64,000 nucleotides of DNA from JAWQFO01 sp033436665 (GCF_033436665.1 NZ_JAWQFO010000002.1:124001-188000), one strand, 5' to 3'; numbered from the stretch's first letter, positions 25,785 through 33,941 are shown. Numbers and translations: made by a program. Notes: a model not told the origin generated them from the sequence alone.

Positions 25785-26603
25785 TCAAGCCTTGTCTTGA
25801 GGGGTGCGACCGGGTGTCCGCGCAAGGTGGGCCTGCCAGAGATCCGGCCGCCGCGCCCGGGTCAGCGCCTCGGCCATCTGCTGGCGCCACTCGGCGATCC
25901 GGGCGTGGTTGCCCGAGGTCAGGACTTCGGGAATCTCGCGGCCCTGCCATTCGGCGGGTCGCGTGTACTGCGGATGTTCCAGAAGCCCGCCGGAATGGCT
26001 TTCCTCCTCGGTGCTGGCGGCATTGCCGAGAACGCCGGGCAGCAGGCGCACGGTGGCGTCGATCACCGCCTGCGCCGCGATCTCGCCACCGGTCAGCACG
26101 TAGTCGCCCAGCGAGATCTCGGCGATGTCGTAGTGTTCGAGCACCCGTTCATCCACGCCTTCGAAGCGCCCGCAAAGGATGGTGACCCCGTCGCAGGCTG
26201 CGAGATCGCGCGCCATAGCCTGGTCGAAGCGGCGTCCGCGCGGCGACATGTAAAGCACCGGCCAGCGCCCGCGCGCGTGGGCCTGCGCCTCTTCGATCGC
26301 CGGCCCCACGACATCCGCCCGCATCACCATCCCGGCGCCGCCGCCGGCGGGCGTGTCGTCGACGTTGCGGTGCCGGCCGATGCCGAAGCCACGCAGGTCA
26401 TGGGTAAAGAGCTGCCACAGCCCGTCCTGCAGCGCGCGCCCCGTGAGGCTCTGGCCCAGGACGCCGGGAAAGGCCTCGGGAAACAGCGTGACGATCCGCG
26501 CCTGCCAGACCCCGGCAAGCTCCGGCGCGGGCTCCAGCAGCTCGCGCGGTTTCAGCGAGGCGCGGATGGTCTTACGGCCGTGCGATCTGGGCGTCTCGGA
26601 CAT
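25785..26603 (-). CDS. trmD: tRNA (guanine-37-N1)-methyltransferase TrmD
   Basis: 272 aa, SPOUT-class methyltransferase with the trefoil knot that methylates G37 in tRNAs with CNN anticodons. Visible signatures: GGGAGMVMRADV at about residues 88-99, LCGRFEGVDERV near 143, and ISLGDYVLTGGE near 162, which bind AdoMet. The N-terminus is about 30 residues longer than in E. coli TrmD (the core begins at WQARIVTLFPE), common in Rhodobacteraceae. It lies 3 bases after rimM on the minus strand. Confidence 0.95.
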   Translation of the reverse strand: MSETPRSHGRKTIRASLKPRELLEPAPELAGVWQARIVTLFPEAFPGVLGQSLTGRALQDGLWQLFTHDLRGFGIGRHRNVDDTPAGGGAGMVMRADVVGPAIEEAQAHARGRWPVLYMSPRGRRFDQAMARDLAACDGVTILCGRFEGVDERVLEHYDIAEISLGDYVLTGGEIAAQAVIDATVRLLPGVLGNAASTEEESHSGGLLEHPQYTRPAEWQGREIPEVLTSGNHARIAEWRQQMAEALTRARRPDLWQAHLARTPGRTPQDKA

Positions 26604-26606
26604 GGT

Positions 26607-27113
26607 TCAGAAGATGCCTTCGGGCGGATCGGCGACGATACGTCCACCGGCGATGTCGACGGTGGGCACGATGGCCAGGGTAAAGGGCAGCAGCGCGGTC
26701 TCGGAAGAGCCGGGAAGCTGCACCTCGAGGATGTCCTGCGCGCCGTGGTTCTGCACCGCCTTCACGCGGCCCAATTCAGTGCCTCCGGTGTCGACAACCG
26801 TCAGGCCGATGAGATCGGCGTGGTAGTATTCATCCTCGGTCAGGTCGGGCAGCTGATCGCGCGAGGCAAAAAGCTGCACGCCCTTCAGCGCGTCGGCCTC
26901 TTCCTTGGTCGCGACCTCGGCGATGCGGGCGGCAAAGCCGTTCTTGATCGGGCGCAGAAGCGCGAGGTGGAATGCGCGCGCGCCGTCCTCGGAACTCAGC
27001 GGGCTGTAGCTTTCGATATTTTCCGGCACCGCGCAGAAGCTCTTGACGCGCAATTCGCCGCGCACGCCATAGGCGCCTGCGATGGCGCCGACGCAGACCT
27101 TGTCATCGTTCAT
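26607..27113 (-). CDS. rimM: 16S rRNA processing protein RimM
   Basis: 168 aa. RimM helps fold the 30S head during 16S rRNA maturation. The N-terminal domain begins VCVGAIAGAYGVRGELRVKSF, and the PRC-barrel domain follows with YYHADLIGLTVVDTGGTELGRVKAVQNHGAQDILEV split around residues 95-130. ATG 27113 overlaps the stop of the 47-aa gene upstream (ATGA), showing coupled translation. trmD follows after 3 bases. Confidence 0.94.
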   Translation of the reverse strand: MNDDKVCVGAIAGAYGVRGELRVKSFCAVPENIESYSPLSSEDGARAFHLALLRPIKNGFAARIAEVATKEEADALKGVQLFASRDQLPDLTEDEYYHADLIGLTVVDTGGTELGRVKAVQNHGAQDILEVQLPGSSETALLPFTLAIVPTVDIAGGRIVADPPEGIF

Positions 27114-27253
27114 TCTTCCACTCCAAGGCAGAGCCTTTCGCTCATCTCGCCGCCGCGGTCCGTGCAGGACTGGCTGTCGGATGCGCGTTCATAGAGCACG
27201 CCCGCCACGAAGGCGATGCCGATCAAGGCGAGCGTGCGGATCGGCCGGAACAT
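27110..27253 (-). CDS. 47-aa single-span membrane protein between rpsP and rimM
   Basis: A small gene reading MFRPIRTLALIGIAFVAGVLYERAS at its start: a short basic head, one membrane helix at about residues 7-21 and a hydrophilic tail with two cysteines (C30, C42). The stop overlaps the rimM start as ATGA, strong evidence for a translated gene. A G-rich stretch precedes the ATG as a weak ribosome-binding site. No known family is recognised. It sits downstream of the rpsP terminator hairpin, so its level may be set by read-through. Confidence 0.75.
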   Translation of the reverse strand: MFRPIRTLALIGIAFVAGVLYERASDSQSCTDRGGEMSERLCLGVEE

Positions 27254-27272
27254 CTTGCAAGCCCCCAATAGC

Positions 27273-27310
27273 GAGAAAAAAACGGCGCGGCCCCGGAAAG
27301 AGCCGCGCCG
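27273..27310 (-). terminator. Terminator/attenuator after rpsP
   Basis: CGGCGCGGC (27283-27291) and GCCGCGCCG (27302-27310) form a 9-bp stem; on the minus strand it is followed by seven Ts. It separates rpsP from the downstream rimM-trmD genes and probably lets only part of the transcripts through. Confidence 0.82.
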
Positions 27311-27348
27311 GGATGATGGCCGCGCGATGGCGCGCGGCGGGCCGGGCC

Positions 27349-27735
27349 TTACTCGGCAGCGGCGTCCTCGGCCGGCGCGTCGGCGGGGGCCTCGGCTTCG
27401 GCGGCCTTGGCGGCTTTCGCCTCGGCACGCTCCTGCGCCTTTTTGCCCGGTGCGCCTTTCTTGGGGTTGTCGCGCTCGGACTTCTCGCGCAGGCCGGCGG
27501 CCTCAAGCATGCGGGCCACACGGTCGGTCGGCTGGGCGCCCTGGCCGATCCAGTGCTGGACGCGCTCGATGTCGATCTTCACCCGGTCCTCGCTGTCTTT
27601 CGGCAGCAGCGGGTTGTAGGTGCCGAGCTTCTCGATGAAGCGGCCGTCGCGCGGCATGCGGCTGTCGGCGGCGACGATGGCGTAATGCGGGCGCTTCTTG
27701 GAACCGCCGCGGGCGAGTCTGATCTTCATGGCCAT
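27349..27735 (-). CDS. rpsP: 30S ribosomal protein S16
   Basis: 128 aa. The N-terminal 80 residues are typical S16 (MKIRLARGGSKKRPHY, then GTYNPL); the protein binds 16S rRNA in the 30S body. The C-terminal about 45 residues are an Ala/Glu/Lys-rich extension, as in many alphaproteobacteria. The start ATG 27735 (MAMKIRL) has an AAAGGAGAG site. It lies 58 bases after the chorismate mutase gene. Confidence 0.96.
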   Translation of the reverse strand: MAMKIRLARGGSKKRPHYAIVAADSRMPRDGRFIEKLGTYNPLLPKDSEDRVKIDIERVQHWIGQGAQPTDRVARMLEAAGLREKSERDNPKKGAPGKKAQERAEAKAAKAAEAEAPADAPAEDAAAE

Positions 27736-27793
27736 GTGGGTCTCTCCTTTGAATGGCTGTCGGGGCCGGACCGTGCCGGTCCCCGGGGTCTGG

Positions 27794-28093
27794 TCATTGC
27801 TTGTGTTTCTCGTGATGGTTGATGACTTCCCGGATGATGAAGGCCAGGAAAGCCTTGGCGAATTCGGGGTCGAGATCGGCCTCGGTCGCCAGGTCTTCGA
27901 GCCGTGCGACCTGCTGCGCTTCGCGCGCCGGGTCGGACGGGGGAAGGTCGTGTTCGGCCTTGAGTTTCCCCACGGCCTGTGTGTGCTTGAAGCGTTCGCC
28001 CAGCGTGTAGACGAGGATCGCGTCAAGCCGGTCGATGCTGGAGCGGTGCTCGCTCAGCAGCGCGGCGGCGCGGGTCGTGACGTCCTGTGTCAT
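27794..28093 (-). CDS. Chorismate mutase, AroQ class
   Basis: 99 aa, all-helical. It converts chorismate to prephenate for phenylalanine and tyrosine synthesis. The first helix has the LLSEHRSSIDRLDAILVYTLGERF pattern (RxxID.LD..L...L..R) that carries the active-site arginine and aspartate; the VGKLKAEHDLP turn and a second arginine-rich helix follow. A single-domain form without prephenate dehydratase. It is in line with the ffh-GNAT-rpsP genes on the minus strand. Confidence 0.9.
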   Translation of the reverse strand: MTQDVTTRAAALLSEHRSSIDRLDAILVYTLGERFKHTQAVGKLKAEHDLPPSDPAREAQQVARLEDLATEADLDPEFAKAFLAFIIREVINHHEKHKQ

Positions 28094-28147
28094 GGGCAGT
28101 CTCCAGTGCAGTCTTTGGTGCGGAAAGCGGCAATGCCGCGCATCGGT

Positions 28148-28753
28148 TCAGTCAACGGCCCAGCCCTCCGGTCGGAACATCGGATCGGCGTAGTGGCCGA
28201 TCTCCATCTCGATCCCGTGCGCAAGCTGCGTGTCGCGCAGCGCGCCGGGTCCGGGATGGCGATAGACCACGTCGCTGCCGTCGACGCTGTCGGCGCGAGG
28301 ATCCTTGACCGCGCCGAGCCGTTCGGCCAGGCGGATGCTGTCGAGGTTTTTGGGATCGATGTAGCTGACCGCCGCGTCCCAGCCCTGCTGTTCGTAATAG
28401 TAGCGCCGCGCTGCGTGTGTCGCCTCGAGCGCGATGCCGCGGCCGGTGACCTCAGGCCAGATAACCCAGGCGATTTCCCTCTCGGGCCATTTCGCCGGTT
28501 TCCAGCCGCCCGCCATGCCGTAGGTGCGGTCGGTCTCGCGGTCGTGGATCATCCACATGCCGTATCCGCGGATCTGCCAGTGGCCGATCTCGGCGGCATA
28601 GAGCATCCAGGCCTCGTATTGGTTCAGCGGCCCGCCCATGAAGCGGGCGCGGTAGCTTGTGAACGTGGCCTTGAAGTCGGGATAGTCCTCGGGTTCCGGT
28701 CCGCGCAGCACAAGGCGCGCCGTCTCGATCACGGGGATGTCGCTGCCGCTCAT
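28148..28753 (-). CDS. GNAT-family N-acetyltransferase (RimJ/RimL type), copy 4
   Basis: 201 aa, acetyl-CoA-dependent N-acetyltransferase-3 fold. It begins IPVIETARLVLRGPEPEDYP, the usual first strand of RimJ/RimL-like enzymes, and has the acetyl-CoA loop WPEVTGRGIALEAT near residue 105 and a C-terminal SIRLAERLGA. It is the last of four tandem paralogues. Its ATG overlaps the stop of copy 3 (ATGA). The target may be a protein N-terminus, an antibiotic or a small amine; it cannot be told from sequence. Confidence 0.85.
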   Translation of the reverse strand: MSGSDIPVIETARLVLRGPEPEDYPDFKATFTSYRARFMGGPLNQYEAWMLYAAEIGHWQIRGYGMWMIHDRETDRTYGMAGGWKPAKWPEREIAWVIWPEVTGRGIALEATHAARRYYYEQQGWDAAVSYIDPKNLDSIRLAERLGAVKDPRADSVDGSDVVYRHPGPGALRDTQLAHGIEMEIGHYADPMFRPEGWAVD

Positions 28754-29337
28754 GCCGCCCTCCGGGTGAGGTCGTGGCGGTAGACCAGCGTCTCGTCGTC
28801 GTCGGGCAGGGCGTCGGGATCGAGCACGGCCCCGAGCCGTTCGGCCACGGCGGCCGAGCGGTGGTTGTCGCGCGCGACGTAGCTGACCAGCGTCGTCCAG
28901 CCATAGGCGCGCGCGGCATGGTCGCGCACTGCCGCCGCGGCTTCGGTGGCATAGCCTTCGCCCTCGGCGCCGTCGCAGAGCATGTAGCCCAGTTCCGGTT
29001 CGCGATCCTCGGGTTCGAAGCCCAGCAGCACGAAGCCCTTGCGGCTTGCATCCGCGCGCAGCGTCACCGTCCAGAGCCCGTGCCCGCGCAGCACCCAGCC
29101 CGCGACCATCTGGGCGAAGTCGAGCCAGGCCTCGTCGCGGCTGACGGACCCGAAGTGCTTGCCGCGCGGCCCGCAGACGATCTCGGCATAGTCCGGGAAA
29201 TCCCCGATGCGTGGGGCGCAGAGCAGCAGGCGCTCGGTCCAGATCTCCGGGATCTCGCCCGCGACCCGGGCCGCAAGGTGCAGCGCCGGTCCTTGTGCGG
29301 GGGTCTCGCAGGGCAGGGGCGTCGTCCAATCGCTCAT
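28750..29337 (-). CDS. GNAT-family N-acetyltransferase, copy 3
   Basis: 195 aa, same family as its neighbours. WTERLLLCAPRIGDFPDYAE opens the fold after a 30-residue N-terminal extension not seen in copies 1, 2 and 4. The CoA-binding segment is CDGAEGEGYATEAAAAV near residue 123 and the final motif is SAAVAERLGAVLD. Its start overlaps the stop of copy 2 by 4 bases and its stop overlaps copy 4, so translation is coupled along the array. Confidence 0.83.
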   Translation of the reverse strand: MSDWTTPLPCETPAQGPALHLAARVAGEIPEIWTERLLLCAPRIGDFPDYAEIVCGPRGKHFGSVSRDEAWLDFAQMVAGWVLRGHGLWTVTLRADASRKGFVLLGFEPEDREPELGYMLCDGAEGEGYATEAAAAVRDHAARAYGWTTLVSYVARDNHRSAAVAERLGAVLDPDALPDDDETLVYRHDLTRRAA

Positions 29338-29882
29338 GCCACTGCCTCCGGCGCAGGGTGGCGATAGACCAGCGGTGTCTTGCCCAAACCGCTGTCCGGG
29401 GCGTTGGCAGACGCGTCGACGCGGCATCCGAGCCGTTCGGCCAGTGCGATGGAACGTGCATTGTCCGGGTCGATGTAGCTGACGGCGGTCGTCCAGCCGA
29501 GCGTATCGTAGGCGTAGGCCCGTGCGGCACTGGCGGCCTCGAAAGCATATCCCTTGCCCTCGGCGGCCTCGGACCAGACCGTCCAGCCGATCTCGTTCTC
29601 CGGCCATTCGGGCGGCACCCAGGGTCCCGAGTGTCCCAGTGGCGCGCCGCTTTGCCTGTCGCAATAGACGAACGAGCCGACGCCTTTCAGCGCCCACATC
29701 CCGGCGACATGGCAGAACGACCGCCAGGCCTTGCCCGGCGTCGGGTCCGGCCAGGCGCCGATGAATTCGGACCGGCGCGACAGGAAGAACGGCTCGAAGA
29801 CGGCATAGTCCTCGAACCGCGGCGCGCGCAGGATCAGGCGGTCGGTCTCGAGAACCGGGGTATCGGCGAGAACGGCGATCAT
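29334..29882 (-). CDS. GNAT-family N-acetyltransferase, copy 2
   Basis: 182 aa. Opens TPVLETDRLILRAPRFEDY; CoA loop WSEAAEGKGYAFEAA near residue 105; IALAERLGC towards the end. Clearly paralogous with the neighbours, probably by local duplication followed by divergence. Coupled to copy 1 upstream and copy 3 downstream by 4-base overlaps. Confidence 0.85.
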   Translation of the reverse strand: MIAVLADTPVLETDRLILRAPRFEDYAVFEPFFLSRRSEFIGAWPDPTPGKAWRSFCHVAGMWALKGVGSFVYCDRQSGAPLGHSGPWVPPEWPENEIGWTVWSEAAEGKGYAFEAASAARAYAYDTLGWTTAVSYIDPDNARSIALAERLGCRVDASANAPDSGLGKTPLVYRHPAPEAVA

Positions 29883-30406
29883 GCCGGCACCACCGCGAGG
29901 TCGTGCACGATCACAACGTCGCCGGGATCCTCGCCCCGCGCCTCGGAGTCGATCCGCCCGCCGAGCCGCAGGCCAAGGGCGATCGAGCGGTCGTTTGCGG
30001 GTTCGATGATGTTGATGAGGCGTGTCCAGCCAAGGTCTTTCCGGGTCCAATCCATCACCGCACGCGCAGCCTCGGCGGCGAAGCCCTTGCCCTCGGCCTC
30101 GGGAACGACGAACCAACCCAGTTCCGGCTCGGGGTAGTGGTCGGGGTGGTAGATCCCGACTTCGCCGAGATAGGCGCCCGTCGCGCGATCCTCGACACCG
30201 AAGGGGCCGTAGCCGCGCAGGGTCCAGAGCGCCACGTCGGACGTCCAGGTGCGCCAGGCCTCGGCCCGGGGGCGCATCCCGCGCTCGTGCACGGATCGCT
30301 CGGACGCAAAGAACTCCGCCCAGCGTTCGAAATCCGAAAGCCGGGGCGCGCGCAGGCGCAGGCGCTCGGTCTCTAGGACCGGGATATCCGCGCCGGGACG
30401 TGTCAC
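29879..30406 (-). CDS. GNAT-family N-acetyltransferase, copy 1
   Basis: 175 aa. Opens IPVLETERLRLRAPRLSDFERWAEF; CoA loop VVPEAEGKGFAAEAA near residue 105; SIALGLRLGG at the end. The start is GTG 30406, which overlaps the ffh stop (GTGA), so the array is translated as a continuation of the ffh message. Acetylation of ribosomal or SRP-related proteins would suit the context but is only inference. Confidence 0.85.
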   Translation of the reverse strand: MTRPGADIPVLETERLRLRAPRLSDFERWAEFFASERSVHERGMRPRAEAWRTWTSDVALWTLRGYGPFGVEDRATGAYLGEVGIYHPDHYPEPELGWFVVPEAEGKGFAAEAARAVMDWTRKDLGWTRLINIIEPANDRSIALGLRLGGRIDSEARGEDPGDVVIVHDLAVVPA

Positions 30407-31902
30407 TTCTTCTTGCCGAAGCCCGAAAGGCCCGGGGGCAGGGCCATGCCGCCGCCGCCCAGACCGGGCATGCCGCCCGGCATCTTGCCGCCAAGCTGCT
30501 TGGCGGCCGCTTCGATCTGCTTGGGGTCCATCTGGCTGGGGTCCATGCCGCCCTTGCCGAACATGCCCTTCATGGCCTGTTTCATCATGCCGCCTTTGCC
30601 CATCTTGCCCATCTTCTTCATCATGTCCGACATCTGCCGGTGCATCTTGAGAAGCTTGTTGAGCTCGGAGACTTCCATGCCCGAGCCGGCCGCGATGCGC
30701 TTCTTGCGGGAGGCCTGGAGGATCTGCGGGTTGGCGCGTTCCTTCTTGGTCATCGACTGGATCAGGGCGATCTGCTGCTTGAGGATCTTGTCGTCAAAGC
30801 CCGCCTGTTCGACCTGCTTGGCCATCTTTCCCATGCCGGGCATCATGCCCATCATGCCCTGCATACCGCCCATCTTGATCATCTGCTCGAGCTGCATCCG
30901 AAGGTCGTTCATGTTGAACTGACCCTTCTGGAAACGCTTCATCATCCGCTCGGCCTGTTCGGCCTCGAGCGTCTGCTGGGCTTTCTCGACCAGCGCCACG
31001 ATGTCGCCCATGCCCAGGATGCGACCGGCGATGCGATCCGGCTCGAAGGTCTCGAGCGCGTCCATCTTCTCGCCCAGACCGACGAACTTGATCGGCTTGC
31101 CGGTGACAGCACGCATAGACAAGGCTGCCCCGCCGCGCCCGTCGCCGTCCATCCGGGTCAGCACGACGCCGGAGATCCCGATGCGCTCGTCGAAGTTCTG
31201 GGCCGTGTGCACCGCGTCCTGGCCGGTCAGACCGTCAACGACCAGCAGCGTCTCGCGCGGGTTCGACACGTCGCGCACCGCCTCGACCTGCGCCATCAAC
31301 TCCTCGTCGATCGAGAGGCGACCGGCGGTGTCGAGCATGTAGACGTCATAGCCGCCCATCGACGCCTGGGTCCTGGCGCGCTTGGCGATGGCGACCGGGT
31401 TCTCGCCCTTGACGATGGGCAATGTGTCGACACCGATCTGGGTGCCGAGGATGGCAAGCTGTTCCATTGCAGCGGGGCGCTGAACGTCGAGCGAGGCCAT
31501 CAGCACCTTCTTGCCGTCGCGCTCCTTGAGGCGCTTGGCGAGCTTCGCGGTCGTCGTGGTCTTGCCGCCGCCCTGCAGGCCGACCATCAGAATCGGCGCG
31601 GGCGGGTTGTCGATCTTGAGCGATCCCGGCTCGCCTTCGCCGGTCAGCACGTCGACCAGCGCGTCGTGCACGATCTTGACGACCTGCTGGCCAGGCGTGA
31701 CCGACTTGGTGACGGCCTGTCCGGTCGCCTTGTCCTGAACGGTCTTCACGAAGTCGCGGGCCACCGGCAGCGACACGTCTGCTTCGAGCAGGGCGACGCG
31801 GACCTCGCGCAGCGCGGTCTTGACGTCCTCTTCGGAAAGGGCGCCCTGCTTGGTCAGGCGGTCGAAGACGCCGGAAAGGCGGTCTGACAGGCTTTCGAAC
31901 AT
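30403..31902 (-). CDS. ffh: Signal recognition particle protein Ffh
   Basis: 499 aa. Ffh binds signal sequences and 4.5S RNA and targets nascent membrane proteins to FtsY. The N domain covers about residues 1-95; the GTPase G domain has the P-loop GLQGGGKTT (108-116), DTAGRLS and the TRMDGDGRGG motif. The methionine-rich M domain lies from about 325 on, ending in a Gly/Met-rich tail of SRP54 type. The 4.5S RNA gene was not found in this window. GNAT copy 1 follows in overlap. Confidence 0.97.
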   Translation of the reverse strand: MFESLSDRLSGVFDRLTKQGALSEEDVKTALREVRVALLEADVSLPVARDFVKTVQDKATGQAVTKSVTPGQQVVKIVHDALVDVLTGEGEPGSLKIDNPPAPILMVGLQGGGKTTTTAKLAKRLKERDGKKVLMASLDVQRPAAMEQLAILGTQIGVDTLPIVKGENPVAIAKRARTQASMGGYDVYMLDTAGRLSIDEELMAQVEAVRDVSNPRETLLVVDGLTGQDAVHTAQNFDERIGISGVVLTRMDGDGRGGAALSMRAVTGKPIKFVGLGEKMDALETFEPDRIAGRILGMGDIVALVEKAQQTLEAEQAERMMKRFQKGQFNMNDLRMQLEQMIKMGGMQGMMGMMPGMGKMAKQVEQAGFDDKILKQQIALIQSMTKKERANPQILQASRKKRIAAGSGMEVSELNKLLKMHRQMSDMMKKMGKMGKGGMMKQAMKGMFGKGGMDPSQMDPKQIEAAAKQLGGKMPGGMPGLGGGGMALPPGLSGFGKKK

Positions 31903-32053
31903 GGGCTCAGGGCCCCCTTTTTCTCGGTTGCGGAACGCCCCTGATGTAAGGGCTCCCGCAGGACAACTCAAACACCGCGGCCCGGTGCAATGCAGTTTCG
32001 CCCCCACGGGCGCAACGCGCTGGTGGAGGGCGATCCCTGAAATGGGCCAGGGA

Positions 32054-32074
32054 CCGGAAGGCTGGTGCTTCCGG
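32054..32074. other. Perfect 7-bp hairpin upstream of ffh
   Basis: CCGGAAG (32054-32060) and CTTCCGG (32068-32074) flank a 7-base loop. It lies between ffh and the small gene at 32127. No T-run follows on the plus strand. Function unknown; it superficially recalls 4.5S RNA but lacks the conserved asymmetric loop. Confidence 0.35.
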
Positions 32075-32126
32075 AGATTTGTTCCGGCGCATACGCCCCG
32101 GGGCCACCTGAGTCAAGCGCGGGCGC

Positions 32127-32357
32127 TCAGAGACCGATTTTGGACAGCCGGAACTGGATGTGCCGGACGGACTCCTCGAGATTGTCGAAGCGGCTTTCGA
32201 TCTCCTCGCGCGGGATGAAATCCGTGCGCCGCGGGTCGTCCACGAGCTCCGACAGGACCTGCACGAAGGCCGGATCGTCGCGCAGGCGCTGGTTCACCCG
32301 GCGCATCAGCTCGTGATGGTCCTCGGCGGTACGCATCGTCAGGTTGGGCAGCGGCAT
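32127..32357 (-). CDS. Conserved-looking small protein of unknown function (76 aa)
   Basis: 76 aa, highly charged, predicted helical, no cysteine, signal peptide or membrane segment. The C-terminal LEESVRHIQFRLSKI looks amphipathic and could form a coiled coil. The start ATG 32357 has a CGGAGAG site; the frame stays open upstream to 32450 but without a better signal. It is divergent from the 32502 gene across the CGCAAT-rich promoter region, which suggests joint regulation. I do not recognise the family. Confidence 0.6.
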   Translation of the reverse strand: MPLPNLTMRTAEDHHELMRRVNQRLRDDPAFVQVLSELVDDPRRTDFIPREEIESRFDNLEESVRHIQFRLSKIGL

Positions 32358-32405
32358 TCGGAACTCTCCGGCAATAAATCCAAGCCGTGACCCTACGTCA
32401 TACCC

Positions 32406-32488
32406 TTGCGTAACGCAATGCGCATTGCAAAGCGCAATGCGTCCTCCCATCTGCGGCGTGTAACGGAACGCAATACATCACGCAATGC
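32406..32488. promoter_or_regulatory. Cluster of CGCAAT motifs in a divergent promoter region
   Basis: TTGCG-TAA-CGCAA (32406-32418) is an inverted repeat; GCAATGCGCATTGC (32415-32428) is a perfect 14-bp palindrome; further CGCAAT copies start at 32433, 32469 and 32481. Such a density between two divergent genes suggests a multi-site operator, though the binding protein is unknown. Confidence 0.5.
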
Positions 32489-32501
32489 AGCGGAGCGGGC
32501 C

Positions 32502-33050
32502 ATGCACTACGCCACAGTCACCACCAATGACGTCGACCCGAAAGAGCCGCTCGTCTTCCTTATCGACCTGCAGGGGCAGGGCGGATCGCGCCGCTTCGTC
32601 GGCACATCCACATCCGGAGCGCGGCTGCCGCAGGTCGGATTTCCCTGGATCGTGTCGCGCCTGCTGGACCGTGCGGTCGACGATCCGGACTGGGCGGGGC
32701 GCTGCGACTGGGTGCATTTCAAGATGCTCGAAGCCTGGATCTTCGGTCGCTCTATCAACCTCACGTTGCTCGAGAACGCCCCGCGCGACCGGCTTCCGGA
32801 CCGCCGCAGGGAATTTGCCGAAGCCCACGACGCGGGCCTTGACGGTGTCAGCCCCGACCCCGGGCTGCTGGCGCAAAGCCTCGGTGACCTGTGCCGGCGG
32901 GCGCTGCAGACGGTGCTCGACGCCGAAGACGGCGCCGAGGAGCGGCGCACCAGCCCGCAGCGGTGGTGGGCCGCCGTCCAGGCCCATGCAGAGGCCGAAG
33001 GGCTGAGTGACGAAGACGCCGAAGCCGACCTGCGCAAAAGGGTCGGCTGA
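32502..33050 (+). CDS. Hypothetical protein (182 aa)
   Basis: I do not recognise this protein. It starts MHYATVTTNDVDPKEPLVFLID, is soluble and moderately acidic, with a W-rich middle (DWAGRCDWVHFKMLEAWIFG) and a charged helical C-terminus. ATG 32502 has a GGAG site 8-11 bases upstream; the frame extends back to 32406 through the CGCAAT repeats, where a repeated RNA-like peptide would be a product of the operator sequence rather than real protein. A strong terminator follows at 33184. Confidence 0.6.
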   Translation: MHYATVTTNDVDPKEPLVFLIDLQGQGGSRRFVGTSTSGARLPQVGFPWIVSRLLDRAVDDPDWAGRCDWVHFKMLEAWIFGRSINLTLLENAPRDRLPDRRREFAEAHDAGLDGVSPDPGLLAQSLGDLCRRALQTVLDAEDGAEERRTSPQRWWAAVQAHAEAEGLSDEDAEADLRKRVG

Positions 33051-33183
33051 GGGACGGAGCAACGACAACAAGAACAAGCGAAGGCAGGACAGGCGCGCCA
33101 CACCACTCACGGATAACCGGGACGGCCCGAGATGGCGAAAGATCCCGGAGGCGCCAAAAGCAACAACGAAGGCGGGAGAGCAT

Positions 33184-33217
33184 GCGCCGCGGTCCATCGG
33201 GATCGCGGCGCTTTTTT
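33184..33217 (+). terminator. Rho-independent terminator after the 182-aa gene
   Basis: GCGCCGCG (33184-33191) and CGCGGCGC (33204-33211) form an 8-bp stem, followed by six Ts (33212-33217). It ends the plus-strand transcript before the convergent azoR gene. Confidence 0.85.
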
Positions 33218-33244
33218 GCCTTGCCTCCCGTGGCAGGGCCCGTG

Positions 33245-33826
33245 TCAGGCGGCAAGCGCCTCGATGCGGCGATGGGCCTGCCCGACCGAGGCGTCGGCAT
33301 CGACGGCAAGCCGGTCGGCGGCAATGATCTCGACAGCCGTGATGCCGAGAAATCCGAGGAAGTGCCGCAGGTAGCCCGAGGCAAAGTCGATGTCCGAACC
33401 GACCTCGGTGCCGCCGGAGGCCAGCACGACGATGGCGCGCTTGCCGGTCAAAAGCCCCTCGGGGCCGTTCTCGGTGTAGCGGAAGGTGACCCCGGCACGG
33501 GCGACGAGGTCGACCCAGGTCTTGAGCGCAGCCGGGATGCCGAAGTTGTAGATCGGCAGGCCGATCACCACCACGTCCGCGCGCTCCAGTTCCGAGACAA
33601 GTTCGTCCGACAGCGCCAGCGCCTCGCGCTGCGACGGGGTGCGTCCGTTCGCGGGCGTTACGTTCGCCCCGATCCAGGCGGCGTCGAGAACCGGAAGGCC
33701 GCCGGCAAGATCGCGCCGCAGGATTTCTGCCCCGGGAAAGCGCGCCGCGACCTCGGCGCTGAGCCGGCGCGAAACCGAGCCCTCGGCCCGGGCGGAGGCG
33801 TCGATGTGAAGTACGGTCGATGTCAT
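33245..33826 (-). CDS. azoR: FMN-dependent NADH-azoreductase AzoR
   Basis: 193 aa, flavodoxin-like fold. AzoR uses FMN and NAD(P)H to reduce quinones and azo compounds by two electrons, and protects against thiol and quinone stress. MTSTVLHIDASAR is the family start, SVSRRLS binds the FMN phosphate, and GLPIYNFGIPAALKTWVD contains the conserved P-x-Y-N-F flavin motif. ATG 33826 follows AAAGGAC. It diverges from a LysR regulator gene with a 115-base gap, a usual arrangement for control by that regulator. Confidence 0.92.
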   Translation of the reverse strand: MTSTVLHIDASARAEGSVSRRLSAEVAARFPGAEILRRDLAGGLPVLDAAWIGANVTPANGRTPSQREALALSDELVSELERADVVVIGLPIYNFGIPAALKTWVDLVARAGVTFRYTENGPEGLLTGKRAIVVLASGGTEVGSDIDFASGYLRHFLGFLGITAVEIIAADRLAVDADASVGQAHRRIEALAA

Positions 33827-33941
33827 GGAGATGTCCTTTCTGCGTGGCATGGAGTGCAGATTTGGCAGTTGCTCTGACGAACGCAATTTGCCAGATTCAA
33901 CATGATCTGTGAATCCGCGCACACCAGCGACAGGAGGCCTT

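Noticed and set aside
32041..32085. 4.5S RNA-like stretch (CCGGAAG hairpin) near ffh
   Set aside because: It lacks the conserved SRP RNA loop sequence around the GGAA tetraloop; it folds as a simple 7-bp hairpin instead.
32406..32501. N-terminal extension of the 182-aa protein through the CGCAAT repeats
   Set aside because: The extension is a translation of the repeated operator motifs, and ATG 32502 has a reasonable ribosome-binding site.
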